Virus record (IMG/VR): IMGVR_UViG_3300034063_001054
Location: 124,001-188,000 of that record
Source of the DNA: a virus
Reading direction: 5' to 3' (one strand)
DNA length: 64,000 nt
Shown: positions 1-8,691 of the stretch, piece after piece
How the letters are laid out: the number at the start of each line of letters is the position of its first letter
Position numbering within the stretch: the stretch's first letter is position 1
Program-made: the position numbers and the translations under genes
The notes under the pieces: generated by a model
Database searches by the model: none
The model's input: the letters and a program-made list of their open reading frames with translations, nothing else
What the model was told of the DNA's origin: nothing

Positions 1-1380
1 TACTTGTCGGGTGTTAAAATAGGTGTAACAACAGAGATTAGAATTAATCATAAGTCGATTGGGATGACTAATTCTAAATGGGAGGAAAACAGAATTAAAT
101 TCACATCAAAATATGAAGATAATTTACCTGTATTCTTAAATAGAAAAATACACCCCAACGAGAAATTAAAAATATTAATTTCAACCACTAATTTTAATGG
201 GGAATCAAATAAAGAAAAATTCATTTTCGAATTTGTGAAGTCACTTAAAAACAAAGGTCATCATTTGTACATATGTTCAAATTTGGGAAATAGAATAACA
301 AGTTTAGCTAAAAGAGAAGGAATAAATTTAAGTTCCATAAATGAACCTTTCGGTTATAAATTAGGTGATGGTAAATGGCAAATTAACACACCAAATGGTC
401 TTCAACCAACACAAATAAATCAGTTGTATAAAATAAAAGAAATTGATTTTGATGTAATTCAACTTTTCGATGATGAATTAACTGATTTTATTCAAAAGTG
501 TTACCCAACAACACCAATTGAAAATTTTGAGTCGATTGGTAATGATAGTTTTTTATTTGACTTGAACTGGTTTCGTAATTTGAATAACATAGATAACATA
601 ATTGAAAAATATAAAAACAATATAACCCAACAAGTTTCTGAACAATTTAAACAAGAGAACTATCAAAAGAGTTTGAAATTTTTAACAGAAAAATACGTTA
701 AAAATTTAGGTCCTCTAGTTAGTATCATTATCCCTTGTTTTAACGATGGTCAATATTTACCTGAGGCAATAAAATCGGCTAAAGATTTAACATACTCAAA
801 TAAAGAAATTATCGTTATTAATGATGGGTCGAGTGATACAAAAACTTTGGAAATATTAAATAATTTAGATAGTGATATTAAAGTTTTACATCACGAAAGA
901 AATAAAGGACTTTCTGCAGCAAGAAATACAGCTATTAAATCCTCACAAGGATATTATATATTACCACACGATGTTGATGATACATTTGATAAAAACTATT
1001 TGTTATTTGCAATTTATGAAGCTGAGAAGAATGAGAATTTGAGTCCAATATATTGTGATACAAATCATATTGGTTTTATACAAGGTATGGAAAAAAGACC
1101 TGAATGGTCATTGAGTAGATTAAAAAGAGGGCCTTTTATTGTAAGTTGTTCTTTGTTCAGAAAAAAAGCTTGGGACGATGTGTTAGGTTATGATGAATCT
1201 ATGAAAGGGTGGGAGGATTATGATTTTTGGTGGAGAATAGGAAATAATGGGTATAAGGGAGTTAGAATACCTCTACCATTATTTAACTATAGACACATTA
1301 GACCAAGTATGATTCAAAACATCAAAAATGACGAAAGAAAATTATACGATTATATTATGAATAAACCTCTATCAAAATGA
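1..1380 (+). CDS. Glycosyltransferase family 2 protein, 5' end outside window
   Basis: The frame is open from the first base, so the start lies upstream. The C-terminal half (from about residue 235) is a GT-A fold family 2 domain: SIIIPCFNDG, INDGSSD, a GLSAARN segment, a DVDD metal-binding DxD-type motif and the GWEDYDFWWR acceptor-side motif. The N-terminal ~230 residues look like part of a GT-B type N-domain (LKILISTTNFNG) without clear donor-site motifs. It probably adds a sugar to a surface or virion glycan. Its stop overlaps the next start as ATGA, so the two are translationally coupled. Family confident; substrate unknown. Confidence 0.85.
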   Translation, partial: YLSGVKIGVTTEIRINHKSIGMTNSKWEENRIKFTSKYEDNLPVFLNRKIHPNEKLKILISTTNFNGESNKEKFIFEFVKSLKNKGHHLYICSNLGNRITSLAKREGINLSSINEPFGYKLGDGKWQINTPNGLQPTQINQLYKIKEIDFDVIQLFDDELTDFIQKCYPTTPIENFESIGNDSFLFDLNWFRNLNNIDNIIEKYKNNITQQVSEQFKQENYQKSLKFLTEKYVKNLGPLVSIIIPCFNDGQYLPEAIKSAKDLTYSNKEIIVINDGSSDTKTLEILNNLDSDIKVLHHERNKGLSAARNTAIKSSQGYYILPHDVDDTFDKNYLLFAIYEAEKNENLSPIYCDTNHIGFIQGMEKRPEWSLSRLKRGPFIVSCSLFRKKAWDDVLGYDESMKGWEDYDFWWRIGNNGYKGVRIPLPLFNYRHIRPSMIQNIKNDERKLYDYIMNKPLSK

Positions 1381-2036
1381 TGAAAACTTGTTGTATTTTA
1401 TATCACTCAAATATATTTTCAATCTACAAAAAAGAGTGGATTCAAAAGTGTTTAGATACAATTTTAAACCAAACTTATACTAATTTTGATATTTTTGAAT
1501 TGAATTATGGTGACGATAGTTCAAATTTGAAAGAAATATTTACTATCAATAAAAAACATTTTTTTTTCAAAGTTAAGATGAACAATCATGCCGAAGCAAT
1601 GAATTTTCTTCTTGACTTAGTGTTCAAAGAAGAAAACTATGATATTTGTTTTAATATAAATTTAGATGATTTTTATACTCTAAATAGATTTCAACAACAA
1701 ATTGACATTTTAAATGGAGATATTGATATAGTTTCCTCAGAATATGTTTTTACAAAAGAAACAAATGGGATTTATAGTTTTAGTGCCCCAGTTGGTTTAG
1801 GAAATCACGATTTAGAAACTTTATTTAATATGGATATCACACCATTAGCTCACCCTTGTGTTGCATATACCAAAAAGTTTTGGTTAGAATTCGGTCCTTA
1901 TATACCTCAAGAAATACCAAGAGAAGATAAAAATCTTTGGATTAGAAGTTACAGAAATGGTGCTAAATTACATATTATAAAAGAACCTTTGCTATTTTAT
2001 AGAATTCATGATAAACAAGTAAGTAAAACTAATTAA
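1377..2036 (+). CDS. Small GT-A (family 2-like) glycosyltransferase
   Basis: A 219-residue GT-A domain: the start has the usual helix and NQTYTNFDIFELNYGDD strand-turn, NINLDDF is the DxD-like metal site, and IPREDKNLW has the ED of the catalytic-base region. The length is that of a bare catalytic domain with no membrane anchor. It overlaps the preceding gene by 4 nt (ATGA) and is followed after 1 nt by a GT11 gene, so it belongs to the glycan operon. Donor and acceptor cannot be read from sequence. Confidence 0.8.
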   Translation: MMKTCCILYHSNIFSIYKKEWIQKCLDTILNQTYTNFDIFELNYGDDSSNLKEIFTINKKHFFFKVKMNNHAEAMNFLLDLVFKEENYDICFNINLDDFYTLNRFQQQIDILNGDIDIVSSEYVFTKETNGIYSFSAPVGLGNHDLETLFNMDITPLAHPCVAYTKKFWLEFGPYIPQEIPREDKNLWIRSYRNGAKLHIIKEPLLFYRIHDKQVSKTN

Positions 2037-2037
2037 T

Positions 2038-2814
2038 ATGGTTTCAAGTTTTTTACAAGGTGGGTTAGGAAATCAAATGTTTCAAATAGCTGCAGCATAT
2101 GCGTTAGCTTTAAGAAATAATGATAAAGCAGTTTTTGATTTTGATAAATGTTTCACACCTTTACAAGGGTTCAAATCTACGAAGTATCAAAACACTTTAT
2201 TCAAAAAAGTTACCAATATAAATAATTTTACCCCCTCCAAAATTTATTATGAACCAAAATTCAGTTATACTGAAATCGAATATCATAATAATATTCTTCT
2301 AAATGGATATTTTCAGAGTGAGAAATATTTTGAGGATTTTAAAAATGAAATTATAAATTTATTTGATTTTAATGAAGATATTATAAATGAACTTACAAAC
2401 TTCATAAATGAAATAAACTCCAATAATTTACCTACAAGTGTTATACATGTCAGACGTGGGGATTATCTTTTGAATTCTGAATTTCACCCACCTTGTTCAA
2501 ACGAATATTATTATGAGGGGATTGATATTTTAGGTAAATGTTGTTATATTTTTATATCCGATGACATCAATTGGGTAAAAAATGAGTTCATAGGTGAAAA
2601 CTTTTTTTATTATAGTGGTAGTAATGAAATTGTGGACTTGACCCTAATGACTCTTGTAGATAACATAATAATTTCGAATAGTAGTTTTAGTTGGTGGGGG
2701 GCATACCTAAATAAAAATCCAAATAAAAAAATAATAACACCAAAAAAATGGTTCGGGATAAAAGGACCAAAAGAAACCGAAAATTTAATCCCAACAACAT
2801 GGTTCAAAATTTAA
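2038..2814 (+). CDS. GT11 alpha-1,2-fucosyltransferase-like protein
   Basis: GT11 hallmarks are all present: GGLGNQMFQ near residue 8, HVRRGDY in the GDP-fucose-binding region, SDD, and NSSFSWWGA near the C-terminus. At 258 residues it is slightly shorter than typical bacterial FutC/WbwK enzymes (about 290). The family transfers L-fucose or a close 6-deoxyhexose from a GDP-sugar. It is the first of three GT11-like genes in this locus (others at 6855 and 16918). Fucose specificity is a family inference. Confidence 0.88.
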   Translation: MVSSFLQGGLGNQMFQIAAAYALALRNNDKAVFDFDKCFTPLQGFKSTKYQNTLFKKVTNINNFTPSKIYYEPKFSYTEIEYHNNILLNGYFQSEKYFEDFKNEIINLFDFNEDIINELTNFINEINSNNLPTSVIHVRRGDYLLNSEFHPPCSNEYYYEGIDILGKCCYIFISDDINWVKNEFIGENFFYYSGSNEIVDLTLMTLVDNIIISNSSFSWWGAYLNKNPNKKIITPKKWFGIKGPKETENLIPTTWFKI

Positions 2815-2833
2815 AAATTAAAAATAAAAAAAA

Positions 2834-4132
2834 ATGGAAATTCAAAATTTAGTAGACAATTTATCAGAGTACTTGAAGGATAATAAACCAAAATACTTAT
2901 ATAATCAGAAATTTGAAGCAGGTAGAGACCAAGTATTATATTCTGGACCATATTGGGACGAAAAAGAAATTATGGCAGCAATAAAATCTTTAATTTTTGG
3001 TAAGTGGGTTGTGACAGGCGAAAACGTTAGTAAATTCGAATACTATTTTAGTAGAAAATTTGGAGTTAAGTTTGCTCATATGGTCAACTCTGGTAGTTCT
3101 GCTAATTTAGTTTTAATTGCCGCACTTAAAAAATATTTTGGCTGGAATGATGGAGATGAAATAATCGTTTCTCCTGTTGGGTTTCCAACAACCATTTCAA
3201 CAATTGTTCAAAATAATTTAGTTCCAGTATTTGTTGATATTGAATATGATACCCTAAATTTTGACTTGACTCAAATTGAAAGTAAAATTACTGAGAAAAC
3301 TAAAGGTATTTTTGTTTCACCAGTTCTAGGTAATCCTCCGAATATGGATTTTTTATCTGAACTATGTAAAAAACATAATATACAATTAATTGGTGATAGT
3401 TGTGATAGTTTGGGGTCTAAATGGGATGGAAAAGATTTAAGTGATTATTATGTTGCTTGGTCAACTTCATTTTATCCTGCACATCATATTTCTACTGGTG
3501 AGGGTGGAATGGTTTGTACAAATAACCCTGATATAAAAAAACTATTTGTTTCTTTTTCGTGGTGGGGACGAGATTGTTATTGTGTTGGTTCGGCTAATTT
3601 ACTCTCTTGTGGTACTTGTGGTAAAAGATTTGATAATTGGTTAGAATCCTATGATGGTATTATTGACCATAAATATGTTTTTACAACAATGGGATATAAC
3701 TTGAAACCTATGGACTTACAAGGTGCAATAGGAATAGTACAATTAGAAAAATTTGACGAGATAGATAGTAGAAGAAAATCAAATAAGAAAAAAATGGAAG
3801 ACATCATTACAAAATATGTTGATGGTGTAAAAGGGGTTATCCAATTAGATAAAGCTGATACATGTTGGTTTGGAACACCACTAGTTTGCAACTCAAAAAT
3901 TATTAAAGATAAATTAGTTTCATTCTTGGAGGAAAATAAAATACAAACTAGAAATTACTTTGCGGGAAACATTCTATTACATCCAGGATATTCACACTTA
4001 GATTCTTTAGACAAATATCCTTTAGCTAATACAGTATTAGATAAAGTTTTTTTCTTGGGTGCTGCACCACACTATGATGATAAAGTGTTTGATTATGTTA
4101 AAAAAGTATTTGCGGAAAAGTGGACGAACTAA
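2834..4132 (+). CDS. rfbH: RfbH-type PLP/[2Fe-2S] sugar 3-dehydrase (E1-like)
   Basis: A DegT/DnrJ/EryC1-fold protein of 432 residues. The normal PLP lysine is replaced by histidine in YPAHHISTGEGG (H217/H218), and cysteines C248, C250, C259 and C262 form the iron-sulfur cluster region (RDCYC...CGTCGKRF). Both are diagnostic of CDP-6-deoxy-xylo-hexulose 3-dehydrase (RfbH/E1), which removes the C3 hydroxyl in 3,6-dideoxyhexose synthesis. D188 is the likely PLP N1 contact. The neighbours at 4120 and 8692 could supply the reductase and epimerase steps. No separate E3 ferredoxin reductase was seen in this window. Confidence 0.9.
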   Translation: MEIQNLVDNLSEYLKDNKPKYLYNQKFEAGRDQVLYSGPYWDEKEIMAAIKSLIFGKWVVTGENVSKFEYYFSRKFGVKFAHMVNSGSSANLVLIAALKKYFGWNDGDEIIVSPVGFPTTISTIVQNNLVPVFVDIEYDTLNFDLTQIESKITEKTKGIFVSPVLGNPPNMDFLSELCKKHNIQLIGDSCDSLGSKWDGKDLSDYYVAWSTSFYPAHHISTGEGGMVCTNNPDIKKLFVSFSWWGRDCYCVGSANLLSCGTCGKRFDNWLESYDGIIDHKYVFTTMGYNLKPMDLQGAIGIVQLEKFDEIDSRRKSNKKKMEDIITKYVDGVKGVIQLDKADTCWFGTPLVCNSKIIKDKLVSFLEENKIQTRNYFAGNILLHPGYSHLDSLDKYPLANTVLDKVFFLGAAPHYDDKVFDYVKKVFAEKWTN

Positions 4133-5490
4133 AAGTTTTAATATTAGGAGATGGATTGTTGGGGTCTGAATTAGAAAAACAAACTAATTGGGATTGTATA
4201 TCAAGAAAAAGAAAAAATTTTTCTATTAATACCTTTACCCATACAATCCCACCAAAAAAATATAACACAATTATTAATTGTGTTGCCAACACGAACACTT
4301 ATTTAGACAACCGAGAACCACATTGGGAAACTAATTGTGTTTTTTTGAAAAATTTAATAGAGTTTTGTAATACTAATCAAATAAAACTAATTCATATTTC
4401 TTCTGATTATGTTTATACATTTTCAATTGAAAACGCAAGTGAAGAAGATGTTCCTGTTCATTGTAGGAACTGGTATGGTTATACAAAATTATTAGGTGAT
4501 GGTTTGGTCCAATTAATATCAAACGATTATTTGTTAATAAGATGCACACATAAACCAAAACCATTTCCATATGAAAAAGCTTGGATTGACCAAGTTGGTA
4601 ATTTCGATTATGTTGATAAAATTGGTCAAATTATTATACAATTAATATACGAAAGAAAAAATGGAGTTTATAATGTTGGAACTGAAACTAAATCTATGTT
4701 TGATTTAGCACAACAAACTAAAAATGTAATTCCTATCAGTTCTCCTGATTATGTACCTAAAAATACAACGATGAACATAATGAAACTTGAAAACAAACCC
4801 TTTTTTTCAATTGCAATTCCCACCTATGGATATAATGGTAGAGGTTCTGAATTTTTAGAATTTAGTTTAAAAATTATCCATAATCAAACATTCAAGGACT
4901 TCGAGGTTATTATATCCGACCATAGTACTGACGATACTATACTAAACGTTGTAAACAAGTGGAAAAATAAATTAACTTTGAAATATCAAAAAAATGAAAA
5001 TGGTAGAGGTATAATATCACCAAATATCAATAATGCAATGACTTTGTGTGAAGGTAAATGGATTAAAATCTTATTCCAAGATGATTTTTTGTATGATGAA
5101 AAATCACTAAAAATTCAACATAATTTTATTACGACCTCAGGTGATGATTTAAAATGGTTAATGACAAAATTCTACCACAGTAATGATGGCGTAGCATTTT
5201 ATAGATTATACCATCCAATTTGGAACGATAGGATATGGACAGGTAATAATACTATGGGTTGTCCTAGTGGATTAACGTTAAAAAATGAAAACTTGATTTT
5301 TTTTGATGAGGGATTAAATTGGTTAATGGATTGTGATTATTATCAAAAAATGTTTTTAAAATATGGTGTTCCTAAAATTTTGAACGAAATCACAGTTGTC
5401 AATAGAACATGGGGTAATAGATTAACAGATACTACACCTCAAAGTTTAAAAGATAATGAATTTAAAATGTTAAAAGAAAGATATGATTGA
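4120..5490 (+). CDS. Fusion: RmlD-like sugar reductase + family 2 glycosyltransferase
   Basis: GTG start overlapping the rfbH-like stop. Residues about 1-210 are an extended short-chain dehydrogenase of the RmlD type: LILGDGLLG nucleotide-binding loop, ISSDYVY, and the YGYTK catalytic Tyr-x-x-x-Lys. Residues about 225-456 are a GT-A family 2 domain: SIAIPTYGYNG, ISDHSTDDT, and ILFQDDF as the DxD-like site. The fusion puts a deoxysugar 4-keto reduction and a sugar transfer in one polypeptide, suggesting the reduced sugar is passed to the transferase. The stop overlaps the next gene by 8 nt. Domain calls are firm; pathway linkage is inferred. Confidence 0.85.
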   Translation: MDELKVLILGDGLLGSELEKQTNWDCISRKRKNFSINTFTHTIPPKKYNTIINCVANTNTYLDNREPHWETNCVFLKNLIEFCNTNQIKLIHISSDYVYTFSIENASEEDVPVHCRNWYGYTKLLGDGLVQLISNDYLLIRCTHKPKPFPYEKAWIDQVGNFDYVDKIGQIIIQLIYERKNGVYNVGTETKSMFDLAQQTKNVIPISSPDYVPKNTTMNIMKLENKPFFSIAIPTYGYNGRGSEFLEFSLKIIHNQTFKDFEVIISDHSTDDTILNVVNKWKNKLTLKYQKNENGRGIISPNINNAMTLCEGKWIKILFQDDFLYDEKSLKIQHNFITTSGDDLKWLMTKFYHSNDGVAFYRLYHPIWNDRIWTGNNTMGCPSGLTLKNENLIFFDEGLNWLMDCDYYQKMFLKYGVPKILNEITVVNRTWGNRLTDTTPQSLKDNEFKMLKERYD

Positions 5491-6142
5491 TTTACCTAAC
5501 ATTACTTTAATTGCACTAACTAGTGTCCGTTTACCACAAACAATAAAAGCTTTAGAGTATAGTTGTAAAGGTATTAATTTTGGTAAAGTTAAAATAGCTT
5601 CAGATATAAAACCTGATAACTTACCTGACTTTATAATTCACGAATACACAGAAAAAAGTTCCAATATTGATGAATGGAACTACAATATTATTTATAATTT
5701 GACTAAACACATTGATACTGAATTTGCACTACTCATACACGACAATGGTTTTGTTGTACATCCAGAATCTTGGAGGAATGAATTTTTGGATTATGATTAT
5801 ATTGGTGCCCCTTGGCCATTACCTAAAGATAATTTTTCATACAGAGATATAAATGGAAACATCATTAGACAAGGAAATAGTGTCTCTTTAAGAAGTAAAA
5901 AACTATTAGATATACCCATAAAACTTAATTTAGAATGGAAACCTTTTTATGGTTTTACAAATGAGGATGGTTTTATTTGTGTAAACTATCGACACAAATA
6001 TTTGGAAGAAGGTTGTAGGTTTGCTGATATTGATGTTGCTAAATATTTTTCTAGAGAAACAGATTTACCCGAAAATGTGAGTATTAATCCTTTTGTTTTT
6101 CATAACTATTCAGGTACTAATAGCAAATATATCAAGTTTTAA
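5483..6142 (+). CDS. DUF5672-like putative glycosyltransferase
   Basis: A 219-residue protein with the layout of the DUF5672 family found in glycan loci: an early strand-rich region (ITLIALTSVR), LLIHDNGF with an acidic pair-like site, DYIGAPWP, and a serine/glycine segment GNSVSLRSKKLL followed by NEDGFIC. These resemble the donor and acceptor regions of GT-A enzymes. It overlaps the previous gene by 8 nt and is 2 nt from the next. Activity is unproven for most of the family. Confidence 0.7.
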   Translation: MIDLPNITLIALTSVRLPQTIKALEYSCKGINFGKVKIASDIKPDNLPDFIIHEYTEKSSNIDEWNYNIIYNLTKHIDTEFALLIHDNGFVVHPESWRNEFLDYDYIGAPWPLPKDNFSYRDINGNIIRQGNSVSLRSKKLLDIPIKLNLEWKPFYGFTNEDGFICVNYRHKYLEEGCRFADIDVAKYFSRETDLPENVSINPFVFHNYSGTNSKYIKF

Positions 6143-6144
6143 AA

Positions 6145-6816
6145 ATGGTAAAAGAGATAGTTATTTCAGCATATGATAAACCATTGGATTGGATTAAAGA
6201 AATTAGTCCTGAAATAAAAATTACGATTTATAGAAAAGGAAATGTTGTTCCGATTCAAAAAAACGAAATCAGTTTGAATCCAAACAGAGGAAGATGTGTA
6301 CATACTTTTTTTAACCACATTTACTTGAACTATGAAAACTTGTCGGATTATACTTTTTTTGTCCAAGATTTTCCATTTGACCATTGGGGTAACTTATTAG
6401 AGGTTTTGAATTCCGATATTAGTGAAATAGATAACAATGCTTCATTAATTATTGATGGGTATTTTGGATTTCATAATAACAATATCGGCACGGCATGGAA
6501 AATGAATCCATCAAATCAATTTGGTGGTGGATTTGTTTTATCTTGTCAATCTAATGGTTTTCCCCAAGATTTAAGTTCAAATATTAATGTAAACCAATAC
6601 TGGTCAATTTTATTTTCAGATGTACACACACCCCCAAACCAATACGAATTTATACCAGGAGGACATTTTGTAATAACAAAAGAACAAGCTTGGGTTAGGA
6701 GTAAAGAATTCTATAAAAAAATTGTTGAGTTTCTTTTAGAAAATGAAAATAGTCCTTGGATAATTGAAAGGTTAGAGTGTTATATCTTCAACAAAAATTT
6801 CGAAACCATACTTTAA
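6145..6816 (+). CDS. DUF3431-like glycan-locus protein
   Basis: The signature of DUF3431 is visible: NRGRCVHTFFNHIYLNYENL, FFVQDFPFDHW, a PGGHFVITKEQ segment and the C-terminal PWIIERLECYIF. The family occurs in polysaccharide clusters and is often described as glycosyltransferase-like without proof. There is no signal peptide or membrane segment. It lies in the operon between the DUF5672-like gene and a GT11 gene. Confidence 0.7.
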   Translation: MVKEIVISAYDKPLDWIKEISPEIKITIYRKGNVVPIQKNEISLNPNRGRCVHTFFNHIYLNYENLSDYTFFVQDFPFDHWGNLLEVLNSDISEIDNNASLIIDGYFGFHNNNIGTAWKMNPSNQFGGGFVLSCQSNGFPQDLSSNINVNQYWSILFSDVHTPPNQYEFIPGGHFVITKEQAWVRSKEFYKKIVEFLLENENSPWIIERLECYIFNKNFETIL

Positions 6817-6854
6817 TAAAATAACAAAAATAAAAAAATATATAAAATAGGTTA

Positions 6855-7784
6855 ATGATAACAACAAACTTGACTGGAAATTTTGGAAATCATATGTGGT
6901 ATTATACCATATGTCGTTTAGTTGCCGAAAAAAATAACTACGAATGGGGAGTCAATCCGAAACCAACACACGACTATTACAATGGTATGAATCAATTTTA
7001 CTTTTTAGATGTTAATTTTGGTAAAGAAGTTTTTGTTGATGGAAAAAACGAAAGAGGTCTAAACAAGTATCAAGGAATTCCGAATGAGTATTATGACTTT
7101 CACAAAGAACATATCTATAATGGTGATAGTTGTTTAATTAATATGTACGATGAAAATGTATGGAATGTTAGTGATAATACTATGGTTCATCTTATTAGTC
7201 AATCCGAAGATTATCTTTTAGAAAGAAGAAATGATGTAATTAGTTGGTTCAAATTTAAAAATGAATACGAAAATTCATACACCGAAAAACTTAAAGAATT
7301 AGGTATTGTACTTGATGATAATTTATGTGTGATTAATTTTAGAGGTGGGGAATATAAAAATGTGATGAATTTAATACCAAATAAAAAATACTGGACTGAT
7401 TCAATTAATCAAATGTTGACAATAAACCCAAATATGAAATTCATAATTGTAAGTGATGACCCCAATTATGCAAAAGGGTTCGTAGGTAATTTTCCTTGTT
7501 ACCATTTTGATATTGGTTTTGACTTTTATTTGGTAAACAATAGTAAATATTTGATAATCGCTAATTCTAGTTTTAGTTGGTGGGCGGCTTGGTTAAATAC
7601 TAAGTCCAAGTTAACTATAGCACCAATTTATTGGGCAAAACATAATGTAAGTAATGGTTACTGGTCTTTAGGTGATTCGTATTCTAAGTTTTTTTCTTAT
7701 ATGAATAGGGAAGGTGATTTGGTCAATTATGAGGAATGTAAAAATAACGCAATAAACTTTTATAAAGAAAACAACTTATTATAA
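6855..7784 (+). CDS. GT11-like glycosyltransferase (second copy)
   Basis: At 309 residues it keeps the GT11 frame in diverged form: TGNFGNHMW replaces the usual GGLGNQMFQ, INFRGGEY replaces HVRRGDY, and SDD and ANSSFSWWAAWLN are conserved. The changed RGD-like motif and the ~50-residue insertion after residue 30 suggest a different donor or acceptor from the first copy. The stop/start junction with the GT17-like gene is TAATG. Function inferred from family only. Confidence 0.78.
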   Translation: MITTNLTGNFGNHMWYYTICRLVAEKNNYEWGVNPKPTHDYYNGMNQFYFLDVNFGKEVFVDGKNERGLNKYQGIPNEYYDFHKEHIYNGDSCLINMYDENVWNVSDNTMVHLISQSEDYLLERRNDVISWFKFKNEYENSYTEKLKELGIVLDDNLCVINFRGGEYKNVMNLIPNKKYWTDSINQMLTINPNMKFIIVSDDPNYAKGFVGNFPCYHFDIGFDFYLVNNSKYLIIANSSFSWWAAWLNTKSKLTIAPIYWAKHNVSNGYWSLGDSYSKFFSYMNREGDLVNYEECKNNAINFYKENNLL

Positions 7785-8680
7785 TGAAATTATACGATTG
7801 CTTTCAGTTTTACAATGAATTAGATTTATTAGAAATTAGATTGACACTTTTGTACGATGTTGTTGATTATTTTGTGATTAGTGAAACAACTAAATCTCAT
7901 GCTAACAATCCCAAAAAACTATTTTTTGAAGAAAACAAAAGTATGTTTGACAAATTTTCTGACAAAATCATACATATTAAACATAATTTTCCTGAAGACA
8001 TTTTAAATATGGGAACAAAGATAGGAAATGATAAATATACACTTACGTATAATAAAATTTCCGAAAGATACGATATCGAAGAAAATGAAGGAGAATTGAA
8101 GAAACACCCAACATTCTGTCGAGATTATCTCCAAAAAGAATTTATTAAGTTTGGTCTTATGGATTGTGAGGATGACGACTTAATTATGATTTCAGACTTA
8201 GATGAGATACCAAAACCTGAAATTGTTAAAAAAATACGAGAAAATAACTTATACAATCATTGTTTAATGCAAGATTGTTTTTATTATTATATAAATCTTT
8301 TAGCTCATACTAATTGGTATGGAAACTATATAGTAAAATTTTCTGACACTAAAGAAGTATCATTAACCCATCTTAAGAACAAAAGAGTCAATTTTGAAAA
8401 GATATTCGATGGTGGTTGGCACTTGAGTTTTATGGGTGGAGTGGAAAGGGTAAAAACAAAAATTCAGAACTACGCACATCAAGAATTTAATAATGATTTT
8501 TACCTCAACAATGTTGCTACAAAAATCAAAAATGGTGTTGATGTTTACAATAGGTTTGGGTATTCTGAACCATTTCAGGAGTTCTTTTTTTCTAAAATGA
8601 AAGAAACTAGTTTGACACAATATCCTACAGAAATGTTAGATTTAATCAAAGAAAAATATAATTATTTAATAAAACAATAA
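7784..8680 (+). CDS. GT17-like beta-1,4-N-acetylglucosaminyltransferase family protein
   Basis: GT17 features: MKLYDCFQFYNELDLLEIRL at the start, a SETTKSHANNPK segment, DLIMISDLDEIP as acidic catalytic/metal site and GGWHLSFMGGVERVKTKIQNYAHQE near the end (motif within residues 205-230). GT17 includes MGAT3 in eukaryotes and many bacterial and phage proteins of unknown acceptor. Full length at 298 residues. The gene follows the second GT11 gene with overlapping stop and start. Confidence 0.82.
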   Translation: MKLYDCFQFYNELDLLEIRLTLLYDVVDYFVISETTKSHANNPKKLFFEENKSMFDKFSDKIIHIKHNFPEDILNMGTKIGNDKYTLTYNKISERYDIEENEGELKKHPTFCRDYLQKEFIKFGLMDCEDDDLIMISDLDEIPKPEIVKKIRENNLYNHCLMQDCFYYYINLLAHTNWYGNYIVKFSDTKEVSLTHLKNKRVNFEKIFDGGWHLSFMGGVERVKTKIQNYAHQEFNNDFYLNNVATKIKNGVDVYNRFGYSEPFQEFFFSKMKETSLTQYPTEMLDLIKEKYNYLIKQ

Positions 8681-8691
8681 AAAAAAAACTA

